The notes under the pieces: generated by a model
Told to the model about the DNA's origin: nothing
The model's database searches: none
Seen by the model: only the letters and a program-made list of their open reading frames with translations
Source: Acidobacteriota bacterium
Lineage (GTDB): Bacteria; Acidobacteriota; Vicinamibacteria; Vicinamibacterales; UBA2999
Assembly (NCBI GenBank): GCA_016213695.1
Contig: JACQZV010000198.1
Location: forward strand, 1 to 42,249
Length of the DNA stretch: 42,249 bases
Reading direction: 5' to 3'
Position numbers and translations under genes: made by a program
Shown: one piece after another, positions 1-8,746 of the stretch
Layout of the letters: the number at the start of each line of letters is the position of its first letter
Position numbering within the stretch: the first letter of the stretch is position 1

Positions 1-159
1 AAGATCGAGGTCGAGATCGTCGTCCAGGACTCGATGGCCGACGAAGCGATCAAGGCGATTATCGATGCGGCGCGGACGGGTGAAATCGGGGATGGCCGCG
101 TCTTCGTATTCCCCGTGCTCGAGAGCTACCGGATTCGCACCGGCGAGAAGGATGTGTAG
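1..159 (+). CDS. glnB/glnK: P-II nitrogen regulatory protein, C-terminal part
   Basis: The window opens inside this gene; frame 1 gives 53 residues ending at a TAG. The tail contains the P-II C-terminal signature TGEIGDGRVFVFPV followed by an RIRTGE segment, nearly identical to the complete P-II at 2774-3103. P-II proteins are trimeric cytoplasmic sensors of ATP/ADP and 2-oxoglutarate that control ammonium transport and nitrogen metabolism. The T-loop lies outside the window, so modification at Tyr51 cannot be judged. The next gene, a cation/proton antiporter, begins 3 nt after the stop, so the two are almost certainly cotranscribed. The family call is firm; GlnB cannot be told from GlnK here. 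Confidence 0.93.
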   Translation, partial: KIEVEIVVQDSMADEAIKAIIDAARTGEIGDGRVFVFPVLESYRIRTGEKDV

Positions 160-162
160 CGG

Positions 163-1443
163 TTGAGCCACTTCCTGCAGCTGCTGCTGCTCCTGGCCAT
201 CGTCGTCACGGCGGCCAAGCTGGCGGGCGCGCTCGCCAGCCGAATCGGCCAGCCGGCGGTGTTCGGCGAGATTCTCGTGGGCCTCGTGCTCGGCCCGACC
301 GTCCTGAACGTGCTGGGGTGGCCGCTCTTCGCGGCGCCGGCGGGCGGGGGCGCGGCCGGCGAATCGGCGGCGCTGCTGCCCGTGTTCCGCGACCTGTCGG
401 AGATCGGCGTCGTGCTCCTCATGTTCGTGGCCGGACTCGAAACCGACGTGGCGGAGCTGCGCCGCGTCGGCTCGGTGGCCTTCTGGTCGGCGTTCGGCGG
501 CGTGGTGTTGCCGTTTGCCGGGGGCGCCGCCGTCGCCGTGGCGTTCGGCTACCCGCTGTACTGGGAGGGCATCTTTATCGGCGCCATCCTCACCGCGACG
601 AGCGTGAGCATCTCGGCGCAGACGCTGATCGATCTGGGCGCGCTGCGCTCGCGCGAGGGGTCGACCATCCTCGGCGCGGCCGTGATTGACGACGTCATGG
701 GCATCATCGTGCTGTCGCTGGTCGTGGCGTTCGCGCGCGCGTCGGCTGGCGGCGTCAACCTCGGGCAGATCGCGATTGTGGGCGTCCGGATCGCGGTCTT
801 CTTCGCCGCGGCCGTGATGGCGGGTCGCTGGCTGCCGCACGTCTTCCGCTGGGCGTCGGCGCTCGGCGTCAGCCAGGGCGTGCTGGGGGCGGCGCTGGTC
901 GTCGCGTTCCTGTACTCGTGGGCCGCCGAATATGTCGGCGCGATCGCCGCGATTACCGGCGCGTACGTCGCCGGCGTGTTGATTGCGCAGACCGAGTTCA
1001 AGAAGCAGGTGGATGCGGGCATCCATCCGTTGACGTATTCCATGTTCGTGCCCGCGTTCTTTATCGGCATTGGCCTGCAGGCCAACGGCCGCGAGCTGGG
1101 CGACCGCGCCGCGTTCACCGTCGTCCTCGTGCTCGTGGCGATCGTGGCGAAGGCGGTCGGCTGCGGCGTGTGCGCGCGGCTCGCCGGCTTTACGACGAAG
1201 GAGGCCGTCCGCGTGGGCGCGGGGATGATCTCCCGTGGCGAAGTGGGGCTGATCGTCGCCGGGTACGGCCTCGCCAGCGGATTGATCGACCGGGAGGTGT
1301 TTTCGGCCAGCGTCATCATGGTGCTGGCCACCACGATGGTGACGCCGCCGCTGCTGCGCCTCCTGTTCCCGCCGCGGCACGGCCCCTCCGTGGTTGTCGA
1401 GGAAACGGTCGCCGGACCGCCCGAGCCAGTCGAGGCTTCCTAG
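163..1443 (+). CDS. Cation/proton antiporter, CPA2 family
   Basis: The 426-residue protein is an integral membrane Na+/H+ or K+/H+ antiporter of the CPA2 (KefB/NapA-like) family. Nearly the whole length is hydrophobic, about 12 segments. Diagnostic motifs are GQPAVFGEILVGLVLGP near residue 28, a TATSVS segment in the discontinuous helix, and the paired acidic ion-binding residues in AAVIDDVMGIIVL. It lacks the C-terminal TrkA-N/RCK domain of KefB/KefC and ends soon after the last helix. The start is a TTG 3 nt after the upstream P-II stop, which places the hydrophobic N-terminus correctly; no in-frame ATG lies near. The pairing with a P-II gene suggests nitrogen-linked control, which is inference. 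The ion specificity is unknown. Confidence 0.88.
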   Translation: MSHFLQLLLLLAIVVTAAKLAGALASRIGQPAVFGEILVGLVLGPTVLNVLGWPLFAAPAGGGAAGESAALLPVFRDLSEIGVVLLMFVAGLETDVAELRRVGSVAFWSAFGGVVLPFAGGAAVAVAFGYPLYWEGIFIGAILTATSVSISAQTLIDLGALRSREGSTILGAAVIDDVMGIIVLSLVVAFARASAGGVNLGQIAIVGVRIAVFFAAAVMAGRWLPHVFRWASALGVSQGVLGAALVVAFLYSWAAEYVGAIAAITGAYVAGVLIAQTEFKKQVDAGIHPLTYSMFVPAFFIGIGLQANGRELGDRAAFTVVLVLVAIVAKAVGCGVCARLAGFTTKEAVRVGAGMISRGEVGLIVAGYGLASGLIDREVFSASVIMVLATTMVTPPLLRLLFPPRHGPSVVVEETVAGPPEPVEAS

Positions 1444-1507
1444 CGCTCACCGCAGGCACATCCGTGTAATATACGCGGCGACCTTTCATTTCACCGGGGG
1501 AGCAGAA

Positions 1508-2740
1508 ATGAACCAAGCCGATACCGCCTGGATGTTGATTGCAACCGCGCTCGTGCTGCTCATGACACCAGCGCTGGCGTTCTTCTACGGGGGACTCGTT
1601 CGTTCCAAGAACGCCCTGAACACGATGATGATGAGCTACATTTCGCTCGGGTTCGTGGGCGTGCTGTGGGCCCTGCTCGGGTACTCGCTGGCGTTCACCG
1701 AGGGCAATAACTGGATCGGCAGCCTCGCCAACGCATGGCTGAATGGCGTCGGGCTGGAGCCGAAGGGCACCATTCCGCACGTGCTCTTCATGGCGTTTCA
1801 GGCGACCTTCTGCATCATCACGGCGGCGCTCATCTCGGGGGCGATCGTCGAGCGCATGCGGTTTTCCGCCTACGTGACCTTCATCTCCCTCTGGTCGCTC
1901 GCCGTCTACGCGCCCATCGCCCACTGGGTGTGGGGCGGCGGCTGGCTGGCCGACATGGGGGCGCTCGATTTCGCCGGCGGCACCGTCGTGCACGTCAACG
2001 CGGGCGTGGCGGCGCTGGTGGCCGCGTTCGTGCTCGGCAAGCGGCAGGAGTATCCCTCCTCCTCGCTCCTGCCGCATAACGTGCCGTTCGTGCTGCTCGG
2101 CGCCGGGCTCCTGTGGTTCGGCTGGTTTGGCTTCAACGCGGGCAGCGCGCTGGCGGCCAATGGCATCGCCGGCCTCGCGTTCGTGACGACGATGCTGGCG
2201 CCGGCGGCGACGCTGGTGGTCTGGAGCTTCCTCGACCTGTTCCGATCGGGCAAGCCGACGGCGGTCGGCGCCGCCACGGCGATCGTCGTGGGGCTGGTGG
2301 CCATCACCCCGGCGGCGGGCTTCGTCAGCCCGATGAGCGCCATCATCCTCGGCGGGCTGGCGGCCTTCCCGAGCTACATCGCGATGCAGATTCGGGCGAA
2401 GACCTCGCTGGACGACTCGCTCGACGTGGTGGCGGCGCACGGCGTCGGCGGGGCGACCGGCGCGCTGCTGACCGGCGTGTTCGCCGAAAAGAGCCTGAAC
2501 GGGATCGCTGACGGCCTGCTGTTCGGCAACCCCGGCCAGCTCGCCACGCAGGCGATAGCCGTGGCTGCCGCGATCGTTTACAGTGGCGTCGTCAGCTTCA
2601 TCCTGCTGAAGCTCATCGGCGCGGTGATTCCGCTGCGCGCGAGCGAGTCGGACGAAGGCGCCGGCCTCGACATCACGCAGCACGGCGAGGAGGCGTACCT
2701 GCACGTGGGCAGCACGTCGTCGCGCGCCGAAGTCATGTAG
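1508..2740 (+). CDS. amt: Ammonium transporter, Amt/Mep/Rh family
   Basis: The 410-residue protein conducts ammonium across the inner membrane as a trimer. It has the Amt signature pattern: FFYGGLVRSKN near residue 30, QATFCIITAALISGAI, the first pore histidine in GGTVVHVNAG and the second in VAAHGVGGATGALLTG, with about 11 transmembrane helices. I chose ATG 1508 because a purine-rich site (GGGGGAG, 1496-1502) precedes it and MNQADTAWML is a natural mature-like N-terminus. An in-frame extension to 1394 would overlap the antiporter gene. No separate signal peptide is obvious. The complete P-II gene follows after 33 nt, the classic amtB-glnK pairing in which P-II plugs the channel when nitrogen is plentiful. 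Confidence 0.96.
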   Translation: MNQADTAWMLIATALVLLMTPALAFFYGGLVRSKNALNTMMMSYISLGFVGVLWALLGYSLAFTEGNNWIGSLANAWLNGVGLEPKGTIPHVLFMAFQATFCIITAALISGAIVERMRFSAYVTFISLWSLAVYAPIAHWVWGGGWLADMGALDFAGGTVVHVNAGVAALVAAFVLGKRQEYPSSSLLPHNVPFVLLGAGLLWFGWFGFNAGSALAANGIAGLAFVTTMLAPAATLVVWSFLDLFRSGKPTAVGAATAIVVGLVAITPAAGFVSPMSAIILGGLAAFPSYIAMQIRAKTSLDDSLDVVAAHGVGGATGALLTGVFAEKSLNGIADGLLFGNPGQLATQAIAVAAAIVYSGVVSFILLKLIGAVIPLRASESDEGAGLDITQHGEEAYLHVGSTSSRAEVM

Positions 2741-2773
2741 CCGGGACAGACTGATACCGGCGGAGGACACGCT

Positions 2774-3103
2774 ATGAAATCAATCAAGAGCATCGTCCGG
2801 CCGAACAAGGTCGATGATGTGAAGGACGCACTGGCCAAGCTGAACATTTCGGGAATGACGGTCACGGAAGTGCGCGGCCACGGCAAGCAGAAGGGGCATA
2901 CGGCCATTTACCGGGGCAAGGAATACAACGTCAGCCTGCTGCCGAAGATGGAGATCGAGAGCGTCGTGCCCGACACGATCGTGGACGAGGCCATCAAGGC
3001 GATCGTCCAGGCGGCGCGGACCGGGGAGATCGGCGACGGCCGCGTCTTCGTCTTCCCGGTGCTGGAGAGTTACCGGATCCGGACGGGCGAGAAGGAGTCG
3101 TAA
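2774..3103 (+). CDS. glnK: P-II nitrogen regulatory protein, GlnK-like
   Basis: This is a complete 109-residue P-II protein (usual length 108-112). The T-loop carries Tyr at exactly position 51 in RGKEYNVSLLPK, the residue uridylylated in proteobacterial GlnB/GlnK. The B-loop TGEIGDGRVFV and C-loop RIRTGE are intact. It should bind ATP/ADP and 2-oxoglutarate and reversibly block the Amt channel encoded just upstream. A GGAGG site (2761-2765) sits before ATG 2774. Together with the partial P-II at the left edge, the window shows two paralogs, one beside an antiporter and one beside amt. GlnK rather than GlnB is inferred from the amt neighbour. Confidence 0.96.
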   Translation: MKSIKSIVRPNKVDDVKDALAKLNISGMTVTEVRGHGKQKGHTAIYRGKEYNVSLLPKMEIESVVPDTIVDEAIKAIVQAARTGEIGDGRVFVFPVLESYRIRTGEKES

Positions 3104-3109
3104 CCCGGA

Positions 3110-4402
3110 TCACTCGTACCGCAGCGCCTCGATCGGATCGAGGCGCGCGGCGCGGACGGCCGGCACCATCCCGAAGGCAATGCCGACCGCGGTGGAGAAG
3201 CCGAGGCCGAGCGCGAACGACCACCAGGGGAGCGACACCGGGAAGCCGGTCGCCAGATTGACGCCGACGCCGACGGCGCTGCCGAGTGCGACGCCCAGGA
3301 TGCCGCCCACCAGCGTCAGCACGACCGCTTCCGCCAGGAACTGGAACAGGATCGCCTGGCGCCGCGCGCCGAGCGCCTTGCGGAGGCCGATCTCGCGCGT
3401 GCGCTCGGTCACCGACATCGTCATGATCGCCATGACGCCGATGCCGCCGACCATCAGCGCGATCGACGAGATGACGACGAGCGCCAGGACGATCGCGCGG
3501 CTCACCTGCTGCCACACGGCCAGCGCCGCATCCTGGCTCACCACGTCGAAGTCGCTCGGTTCATCGACGCGCAGGCCGTGCCGGATGCGCATGATCTCCT
3601 GCACCTCCGCGACGAGCGCGTCGCGGGTGGCGCCGTCGCGCGGCGCGGCGGCAATCAGCACGCTCTGGTGCGTCTGACTGCCTCGCCGGAAGACCTGGAT
3701 GCCGAACTGCCGGCGGTACGTCGTCTCCGGGATCACCACGAAATCGTCCTGGCCGAGGTCGAAGCCGCCGGCGGCCGGCCGCTTGCCGAGGACACCGACG
3801 ACCCTGTATTCGACGGGACCGACGCGCACGGGCTTGCCGATCGGATCGAGCCCCGCGCGGCCGAAGAGCGCCTCGTACGGCGTCTGGCCGAGCACGACGA
3901 CGTTCCGCCGCCGGTTCACCTCGGTCTCGGTGAAGAAGCGGCCCGCGCGCAGTTCGAGAAAGTTGATGTCGGCGAACTTCTCGGTCGCCCCGAGCACGGC
4001 GAGCATCTTCGTGCTCTCGCCGCGGGAGGAGATCCGGGTCTGCGTGGGCGGCCCGCCCGCGCCCAGCCAGATATCGACGATCCCCGCCGAGGGCGCGAGC
4101 TTCTCGATGGCCCCGGCGTCTTCCACGGTCAGGTTGGGGCGGCGCAGCAGTTCGGTGACGGTGCGGCCGGCGGCGATGCTGACGCCGCTGAACTTGGCCA
4201 CGAAAATCGTGTTCGGCCCGAGCGCGCGGATGCTGTCGCGGAGGGACATGTCGAAGCCGCGGATGAGCGACGTCATGCCCACGATCGCCGTGATACCGAT
4301 GACGACGCCGAGCACCGTCAGCCCGGAGCGCAGCGTGTTGGCGCGCAGCGTGTCGAGCGCCAGCCGGACCACCTCGCGCAGGAGCGCGACCCGGGGAGTC
4401 AT
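3110..4402 (-). CDS. ABC transporter permease, MacB/FtsX type
   Basis: The 430-residue protein has the MacB layout without an ATPase domain: an N-terminal membrane helix (around residues 25-48), a periplasmic MacB_PCD-type domain, and a C-terminal FtsX domain with three helices. The family hallmark TREIGLRKALGAR and the terminal ARLDPIEALRYE are present. Proteins of this kind move lipids, lipoproteins, peptides or drugs out of the inner membrane by mechanotransmission. It is the last gene of a minus-strand operon, overlapping the related permease upstream by 4 nt. The two permeases probably form a heterodimer as in LolC/LolE (inference). The substrate is unknown, and no ATPase subunit is encoded alongside. 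Confidence 0.9.
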   Translation of the reverse strand: MTPRVALLREVVRLALDTLRANTLRSGLTVLGVVIGITAIVGMTSLIRGFDMSLRDSIRALGPNTIFVAKFSGVSIAAGRTVTELLRRPNLTVEDAGAIEKLAPSAGIVDIWLGAGGPPTQTRISSRGESTKMLAVLGATEKFADINFLELRAGRFFTETEVNRRRNVVVLGQTPYEALFGRAGLDPIGKPVRVGPVEYRVVGVLGKRPAAGGFDLGQDDFVVIPETTYRRQFGIQVFRRGSQTHQSVLIAAAPRDGATRDALVAEVQEIMRIRHGLRVDEPSDFDVVSQDAALAVWQQVSRAIVLALVVISSIALMVGGIGVMAIMTMSVTERTREIGLRKALGARRQAILFQFLAEAVVLTLVGGILGVALGSAVGVGVNLATGFPVSLPWWSFALGLGFSTAVGIAFGMVPAVRAARLDPIEALRYE

Positions 4403-5628
4403 TCGCGTCTGAGCGCCTCGATGGGATCGAGCCGGGCGGCGCGCGACGCGGGAAACGCGCCGAAGCCGAGCCCGACCGCCGCCGTGATGCCGAGCCCAAG
4501 CACGACCGACCAGGGCTCGATCCGCGCGGGCAGCGGTGTCGCCATCGCGATGCCCTGCGCGACGAGAAAGCCGAGGCCGATGCCCGCCAGCCCGCCGCAG
4601 ACCGAGAGCGTGATCGATTCGGTCAGCACCTGCCAGAGAATGTCCCGCCGGCGGGCGCCGACGGCCTTGCGAAGACCGATCTCGCGCGTCCGCTCGCTGA
4701 CCACCATCAGCATGATGTTCATGATCACGATGCCACCGACGACAAGCGACAGCGCCACCACCCCGACCAGCACCGCAAAGATCCCGGTCGTGGCCTGCTG
4801 ATAGAGCCCGAGGAGCGTATCGGAGGCATACATGCCGAAATTATCCGGCTCGCTCGGTTTCAGGCGGCGCGCCACGCGCAGCGCGACCGTCGCGTCGTCC
4901 ATGGCGGCGGGCAGCCGATCGGGCGACGCCGGGCGGACCATCAACGACAGGTTCTGGCGGGCGCCGAAGAGCTTGACGTGCGCGCCGAGGGGAATCACCG
5001 CGAATCCATCCATCGACGCGCCGAACACGCCGCCCTTCCGCTCGCTGACGCCGACGACGCGGAAATGCACGCCCTGGATCCTGACGACCTTGTCGATCGG
5101 GTTGACGTCGCCAAAGAGCTGATCCGCGACGTCCCGGCCGAGCAGCGTCACCGGGCGGTTCCGATCCACCTCGCTGGGCGTCATCAGCCGCCCGCGTTCG
5201 GCGGTGAACGTGGCGAAGTCGCCGTAGTCGCGGGTCACACCCTGGATCTGAATGTTCTCCAGCACCTGGTCGCGGTAGGCGATGGTGCCGCGGCGCTGGG
5301 CCTGCGCGGCGACCGACGACACCGCCGGGCTGAACGCCCGCACCGCCGCGGCCTCGGCGAGGGTGATCGTCGGATTGTGCCGCGTGCGCTCCTCTTCGTC
5401 CGCGGTGAGTGTGGCGCGGGGGGGCACGCGCTGGATGGTGAACGCGTCGGCGCCGACGTCGGTCAGGATGGCGCTCGAGACCGCCGCGTTGACCCCCTGA
5501 ATCAGCGACACGACCGTCACGATGGACGTGACCGCCACGATGTTGCCGGCGAGCGTCATGAACGAACGCAGCTTGTTCGCCCAGATGGAGCGGAGCGCGA
5601 TGACGACCGACTCGACGATCTGATGCAT
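4399..5628 (-). CDS. ABC transporter permease, MacB/FtsX type
   Basis: This 409-residue paralog of the downstream permease has an N-terminal helix near residues 20-45, a periplasmic domain of about 220 residues, and a C-terminal FtsX domain containing TREIGLRKAVGAR and ARLDPIEALRRE. The ATG start at 5628 lies 3 nt downstream of the adaptor-protein stop, and its own stop overlaps the next start as ATGA, so translation is coupled along the operon. By family knowledge it forms the membrane channel or lever of a tripartite efflux or extraction system with the HlyD-type adaptor encoded just before it. No nucleotide-binding domain is fused to it. Confidence 0.9.
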   Translation of the reverse strand: MHQIVESVVIALRSIWANKLRSFMTLAGNIVAVTSIVTVVSLIQGVNAAVSSAILTDVGADAFTIQRVPPRATLTADEEERTRHNPTITLAEAAAVRAFSPAVSSVAAQAQRRGTIAYRDQVLENIQIQGVTRDYGDFATFTAERGRLMTPSEVDRNRPVTLLGRDVADQLFGDVNPIDKVVRIQGVHFRVVGVSERKGGVFGASMDGFAVIPLGAHVKLFGARQNLSLMVRPASPDRLPAAMDDATVALRVARRLKPSEPDNFGMYASDTLLGLYQQATTGIFAVLVGVVALSLVVGGIVIMNIMLMVVSERTREIGLRKAVGARRRDILWQVLTESITLSVCGGLAGIGLGFLVAQGIAMATPLPARIEPWSVVLGLGITAAVGLGFGAFPASRAARLDPIEALRRE

Positions 5629-5631
5629 GCG

Positions 5632-6987
5632 CTATCGGCCGCCGGGCCGATCCTGGAGCCGGACCGGCGATCCGTCAGCAAGCTCTCGAACCGACGTAAA
5701 CGGGCCCGTGATCACCTGGTCGTTCTCGCCGAGGCCCGATACCACCTCGAAATAGCGCTCGCCCGCGATGCCCACCTTGAGGGGCATGAAGACGGCGCGG
5801 CCGCCGCGCAGCACGAAGACGCCTTCGGTTTCGCGGCGGGTGTGGCCGGGCGGCTCGGGCAGCGGCCCTGAGGGCGCCGGCTCGGCGCGGCGGAACAGCC
5901 GGAACCGGCCCGGCGGCGCCGGCGGCGGGTCGCGGACCAGCTTGCCGGCGGGGTCGTAGAGCAGCTCGCGCACCGTCAGCGCCTGGATCGGCACCGACAG
6001 CGCACGGCTCCGCGTGGCCGTCGTGATTTCCGCCGTGCAGGTAAAACCGGGCCGGAGGTCGGGGACGTTGTCGTCGAGCGTCACCGACACCTTGAAATTG
6101 GTGGCCTGCGCCGTGCTCGTGCTGTCGGTGCTGCCGGCGTTCTGAATCGGGCTGTTGCCGATTTCGCTGACGCGTCCGCGGAACGTCCGGTCCGGCACCG
6201 CGTCGATCGTGACGCGCGCCGGCTGGCCGATCGTCACGTCGGGAATGTCGGTCTCGTCGACGTCGATCTCGGCCTCGATGAGGGACATGTCGGCGATCGT
6301 GAGCAGCACCGTGCCGGCGTTGTTCATCGTGCCGACCACGACGTTCTCCCCCTGCTCGATGTTGCGCCGCGTGACGATGCCGTCCATCGGCGACGAGATG
6401 ATCACCTGGCTGAGGGAGTAGCGCGTCGTGGCCAGGCCGGCCTGCTCCTGCTTGATCTGCTCCTCGCGGGTGCGCACCTCCTGCTCGCGCGCGCGCAGCT
6501 CGGTCTCGCGCACCTCGACGTCGTTCTGCGCGCGGTCGAGCGCTTCCCGCGTCGTCAGGCCGCCGCTCCATAATTCCTGCTGCCGCCTGAGACTCTGGCG
6601 TGCGAGATCGAGCGTGACGCGCGCCTGCTCCACGGCGGTGCGCGTCTGCTGCAGCGACGACCGGGCGGCCGCCACCCCGGCTTCGCCGCGCTGGATCTGG
6701 CCTTCGAGCGCCTTGGGGTCGATCTCGAGCAGAAACTGCCCGGCCCGCACGCGCTGCCCCTCTTCCACGGCCAGCCGCGTCACGCGCCCCATCGTGGTCG
6801 CCGAGATGTTGACCTGCCGCTTGGGCTGGATCTTGCCCGACGCCGACACGATCGCCTCCAGATCGCGGGGCTGCACGGCTTCGACCGCCACGGCGGGGAC
6901 GTCCGGCGGCCGCAGCCAGAGGGCCAGCCCGCCGCCGGCGGCCGCGAGGAGGACGAGGGCCGCGACGAGCAGCCGCCTGGCCGTCAC
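5632..6987 (-). CDS. Efflux RND/MacA-type periplasmic adaptor (HlyD family)
   Basis: I read 451 residues from a GTG at 6987 whose GTGA overlaps the preceding stop. A longer frame exists upstream, but this start places the N-terminal anchor (TARRLLVAALVLLAAAGGG) directly at the beginning. After the anchor come a split biotinyl-lipoyl domain (VSASGKIQPKRQVNI ... GRVTRLAVEEGQRVRAGQ), a long alpha-helical hairpin with heptad-like Arg/Glu/Gln content (about residues 95-185), the returning lipoyl half (SSPMDGIVTRRNIEQGE) and beta-barrel domains. This is MacA/HlyD architecture: it links the inner-membrane permeases to an outer-membrane exit. It sits immediately upstream of the two MacB-like permeases, so one transport complex is likely. 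Confidence 0.92.
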   Translation of the reverse strand: MTARRLLVAALVLLAAAGGGLALWLRPPDVPAVAVEAVQPRDLEAIVSASGKIQPKRQVNISATTMGRVTRLAVEEGQRVRAGQFLLEIDPKALEGQIQRGEAGVAAARSSLQQTRTAVEQARVTLDLARQSLRRQQELWSGGLTTREALDRAQNDVEVRETELRAREQEVRTREEQIKQEQAGLATTRYSLSQVIISSPMDGIVTRRNIEQGENVVVGTMNNAGTVLLTIADMSLIEAEIDVDETDIPDVTIGQPARVTIDAVPDRTFRGRVSEIGNSPIQNAGSTDSTSTAQATNFKVSVTLDDNVPDLRPGFTCTAEITTATRSRALSVPIQALTVRELLYDPAGKLVRDPPPAPPGRFRLFRRAEPAPSGPLPEPPGHTRRETEGVFVLRGGRAVFMPLKVGIAGERYFEVVSGLGENDQVITGPFTSVRELADGSPVRLQDRPGGR

Positions 6988-7691
6988 GCGGTCCCTCCGG
7001 CGAGCGCCATCGTGATTGCCAGCACGCCGGCAAGCAGCACGTAGACGCCCATGAACGCCAGCGCGAGCCTCCGGACCGGCGTGCCGTACACGGCCGACAG
7101 GCCGACGGCCAGCACGACGGTCCACCAGAGCACGAACAGGTCGAGAATGCCGAAGAAGCGGGCGGGGAGCGAGGTTTCGGCGAGCGCCGGGACGAACAGC
7201 GCGAGCGTCGCCGGGTTCGCGAGCGTTTCACGCGCGTACACGAACGGCGCGGTGACGACCTCCCGGAGCGCCAGAATCACGCCGGCGTGGGAGACGACCG
7301 CCAGCACCTGCGAGTAGGTGGCGCCCGGGCGGCCGGTCAGACGGAACGCGCCGACGAGTACGGCCGACAGGACGACGGCGAGCAGCGGGATGCTGGCAGA
7401 CGCGCTCGCCACGGCGTACGCCGCGCCGTTCCCGGCGGCGCGCCGCATCGCCTCGTACCGCGCGTCGTCAACCTGCTGGCCGACGGCAAGCGCCGTGCGC
7501 TCCCACCGGTCGAGCAGCGCGAACCGGCCGATGTCGGTGCGCAGGAGCAGCGCCGACGACAGGGCGGCTGTGACGAACGTCACGACGAGGATATCGAGGG
7601 TTCGGGGCGCTGCCGCAACATGTTCGAGGGTGGCCCGCGGCGTGCGAACCACTCCGACGATGCGGGCTGCCAGAGAGATGGCCGTCGTCAC
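6984..7691 (-). CDS. Yip1-like multi-pass membrane protein
   Basis: The 235-residue protein has about five hydrophobic segments and the general look of bacterial Yip1/DUF1282 proteins, including an N-terminal helix preceded by RTPRATLEHVAAAPRTL and central segments around YSQVLAVVSHAGVILALREVV. The start is GTG 7691 with an AGGAG site a few bases upstream on the minus strand. It is the first gene of the efflux operon, and its stop overlaps the adaptor start by 4 nt. Its function is not established; co-occurrence with MacA/MacB-like genes suggests an assembly or lipid-related accessory role (inference). It is read divergently from the outer-membrane protein gene that begins 37 nt away. Confidence 0.75.
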   Translation of the reverse strand: MTTAISLAARIVGVVRTPRATLEHVAAAPRTLDILVVTFVTAALSSALLLRTDIGRFALLDRWERTALAVGQQVDDARYEAMRRAAGNGAAYAVASASASIPLLAVVLSAVLVGAFRLTGRPGATYSQVLAVVSHAGVILALREVVTAPFVYARETLANPATLALFVPALAETSLPARFFGILDLFVLWWTVVLAVGLSAVYGTPVRRLALAFMGVYVLLAGVLAITMALAGGTA

Positions 7692-7728
7692 TCGCGCTCC
7701 TGCTAGGATCCCATCTTATAGTCTGCCG

Positions 7729-8736
7729 ATGCTCCCTCGACGGCTCACATGTGTCGCTTTGCTGTGGATAGGCGCGGTCACCCCGCCGGCGGTGGCCTCT
7801 GCCCAGAGCGCCGAACTGGTCGGCAGCCGGGCGCTCGGCATGGGGGGAGCCTTCGTGGCCGTGGCTTCCGACAGCAGCGCGACCTGGTGGAACCCGGCCG
7901 GGATTGCCGCCGGGCCGTTCCTCGATGTCGCCATGGCGCAGTCGAGAGTGGAGGTGGCCGAACGGCTGCCGGCCTGGCGCCAGAAGGTCTCCTGGTTCGC
8001 CCTCGCCACGCCGCCCATCGGTCTCAGCTATTACCGCTTTCGTATCACGGACATACAGCCGTTCGACCCTACAGGGCAGGGCGGTGCTGACCGAGAAGAG
8101 AGACGAGCGGGAGTGCCGGTGCGCTCGCTGTCGGCCAGCCAGCTGGGCGTGACGCTCGTCCACACGCTGCTGTCCGGCGTGCACGCCGGCGCGACCTTGA
8201 AATATGTTCGCGGAACGGTTCAGGCCGGGCGTGATGATGGTCGTGCTGCGCCGGGCGTGCTGCTCGATCGGGGCGACGCGTTTGACGAAGGAGACGGAGA
8301 GGGCCGCTTCGACATGGACGTCGGCGTGCTGGCGGTTGCCGGCGCCGTCCGGGTGGGGGCGCGGATGCGAAACGTGCTGAAGCCCAGGTTTGGCCCCGTG
8401 CGCCTGCCGCGGCAGACGCGGGTGGGCGTGGCAATCGACGCCGTCGCGCTCGCCCGGACGCCGCTGACCCTCTCGGTCGATGCCGACGTCGAGCGCTACG
8501 CCACCGCGTGGGGCCGCCGCCGCGTGGTAGCGCTCGGCGGCGAGCAGTGGCTTCGGGATGGGCGTCTCGCGGTGCGTGCCGGCGGGCGGGTCAACACGAC
8601 CGGCGGCGGCGAGCGGGCCGCGACGGCGGGCGCCAGCGTGGCCGTGCGCGCCGGGGTGTACCTCGACGGGCACGTCGTGCGCGGCGGCACCGCGGACGAG
8701 CGCGGGTGGGGACTTGCAGCACGGGTGTCGTACTGA
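7729..8736 (+). CDS. Outer-membrane beta-barrel protein, PorV/FadL-like
   Basis: The 335-residue protein starts at ATG 7729 with a Sec signal peptide (positive MLPRR, hydrophobic core, cleavage after VASA near residue 25). The mature N-terminus carries the hallmark GSRALGMGGAFVAVASDSSATWWNPAG, found in FadL/OmpP1-like and PorV/UPF0164 barrel proteins. The rest alternates polar and hydrophobic residues and ends in an aromatic residue (Tyr), as expected of an outer-membrane barrel. The longer frame upstream would overlap the divergent Yip1 gene and lose the signal peptide. TATAGT at 7717-7722 could be its -10 element. Its cargo is unknown. It precedes pilB but is separated from it by an inverted repeat. 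Confidence 0.75.
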   Translation: MLPRRLTCVALLWIGAVTPPAVASAQSAELVGSRALGMGGAFVAVASDSSATWWNPAGIAAGPFLDVAMAQSRVEVAERLPAWRQKVSWFALATPPIGLSYYRFRITDIQPFDPTGQGGADREERRAGVPVRSLSASQLGVTLVHTLLSGVHAGATLKYVRGTVQAGRDDGRAAPGVLLDRGDAFDEGDGEGRFDMDVGVLAVAGAVRVGARMRNVLKPRFGPVRLPRQTRVGVAIDAVALARTPLTLSVDADVERYATAWGRRRVVALGGEQWLRDGRLAVRAGGRVNTTGGGERAATAGASVAVRAGVYLDGHVVRGGTADERGWGLAARVSY

Positions 8737-8746
8737 TGAAAACGGG

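Noticed and set aside
1453-1475. AGGCACATCCGTGTAAT before amt looked like a sigma-54 promoter, as nitrogen genes often have.
   Set aside because: The -24-like GGCAC is present but the -12 GC is absent at the required spacing (TA instead).
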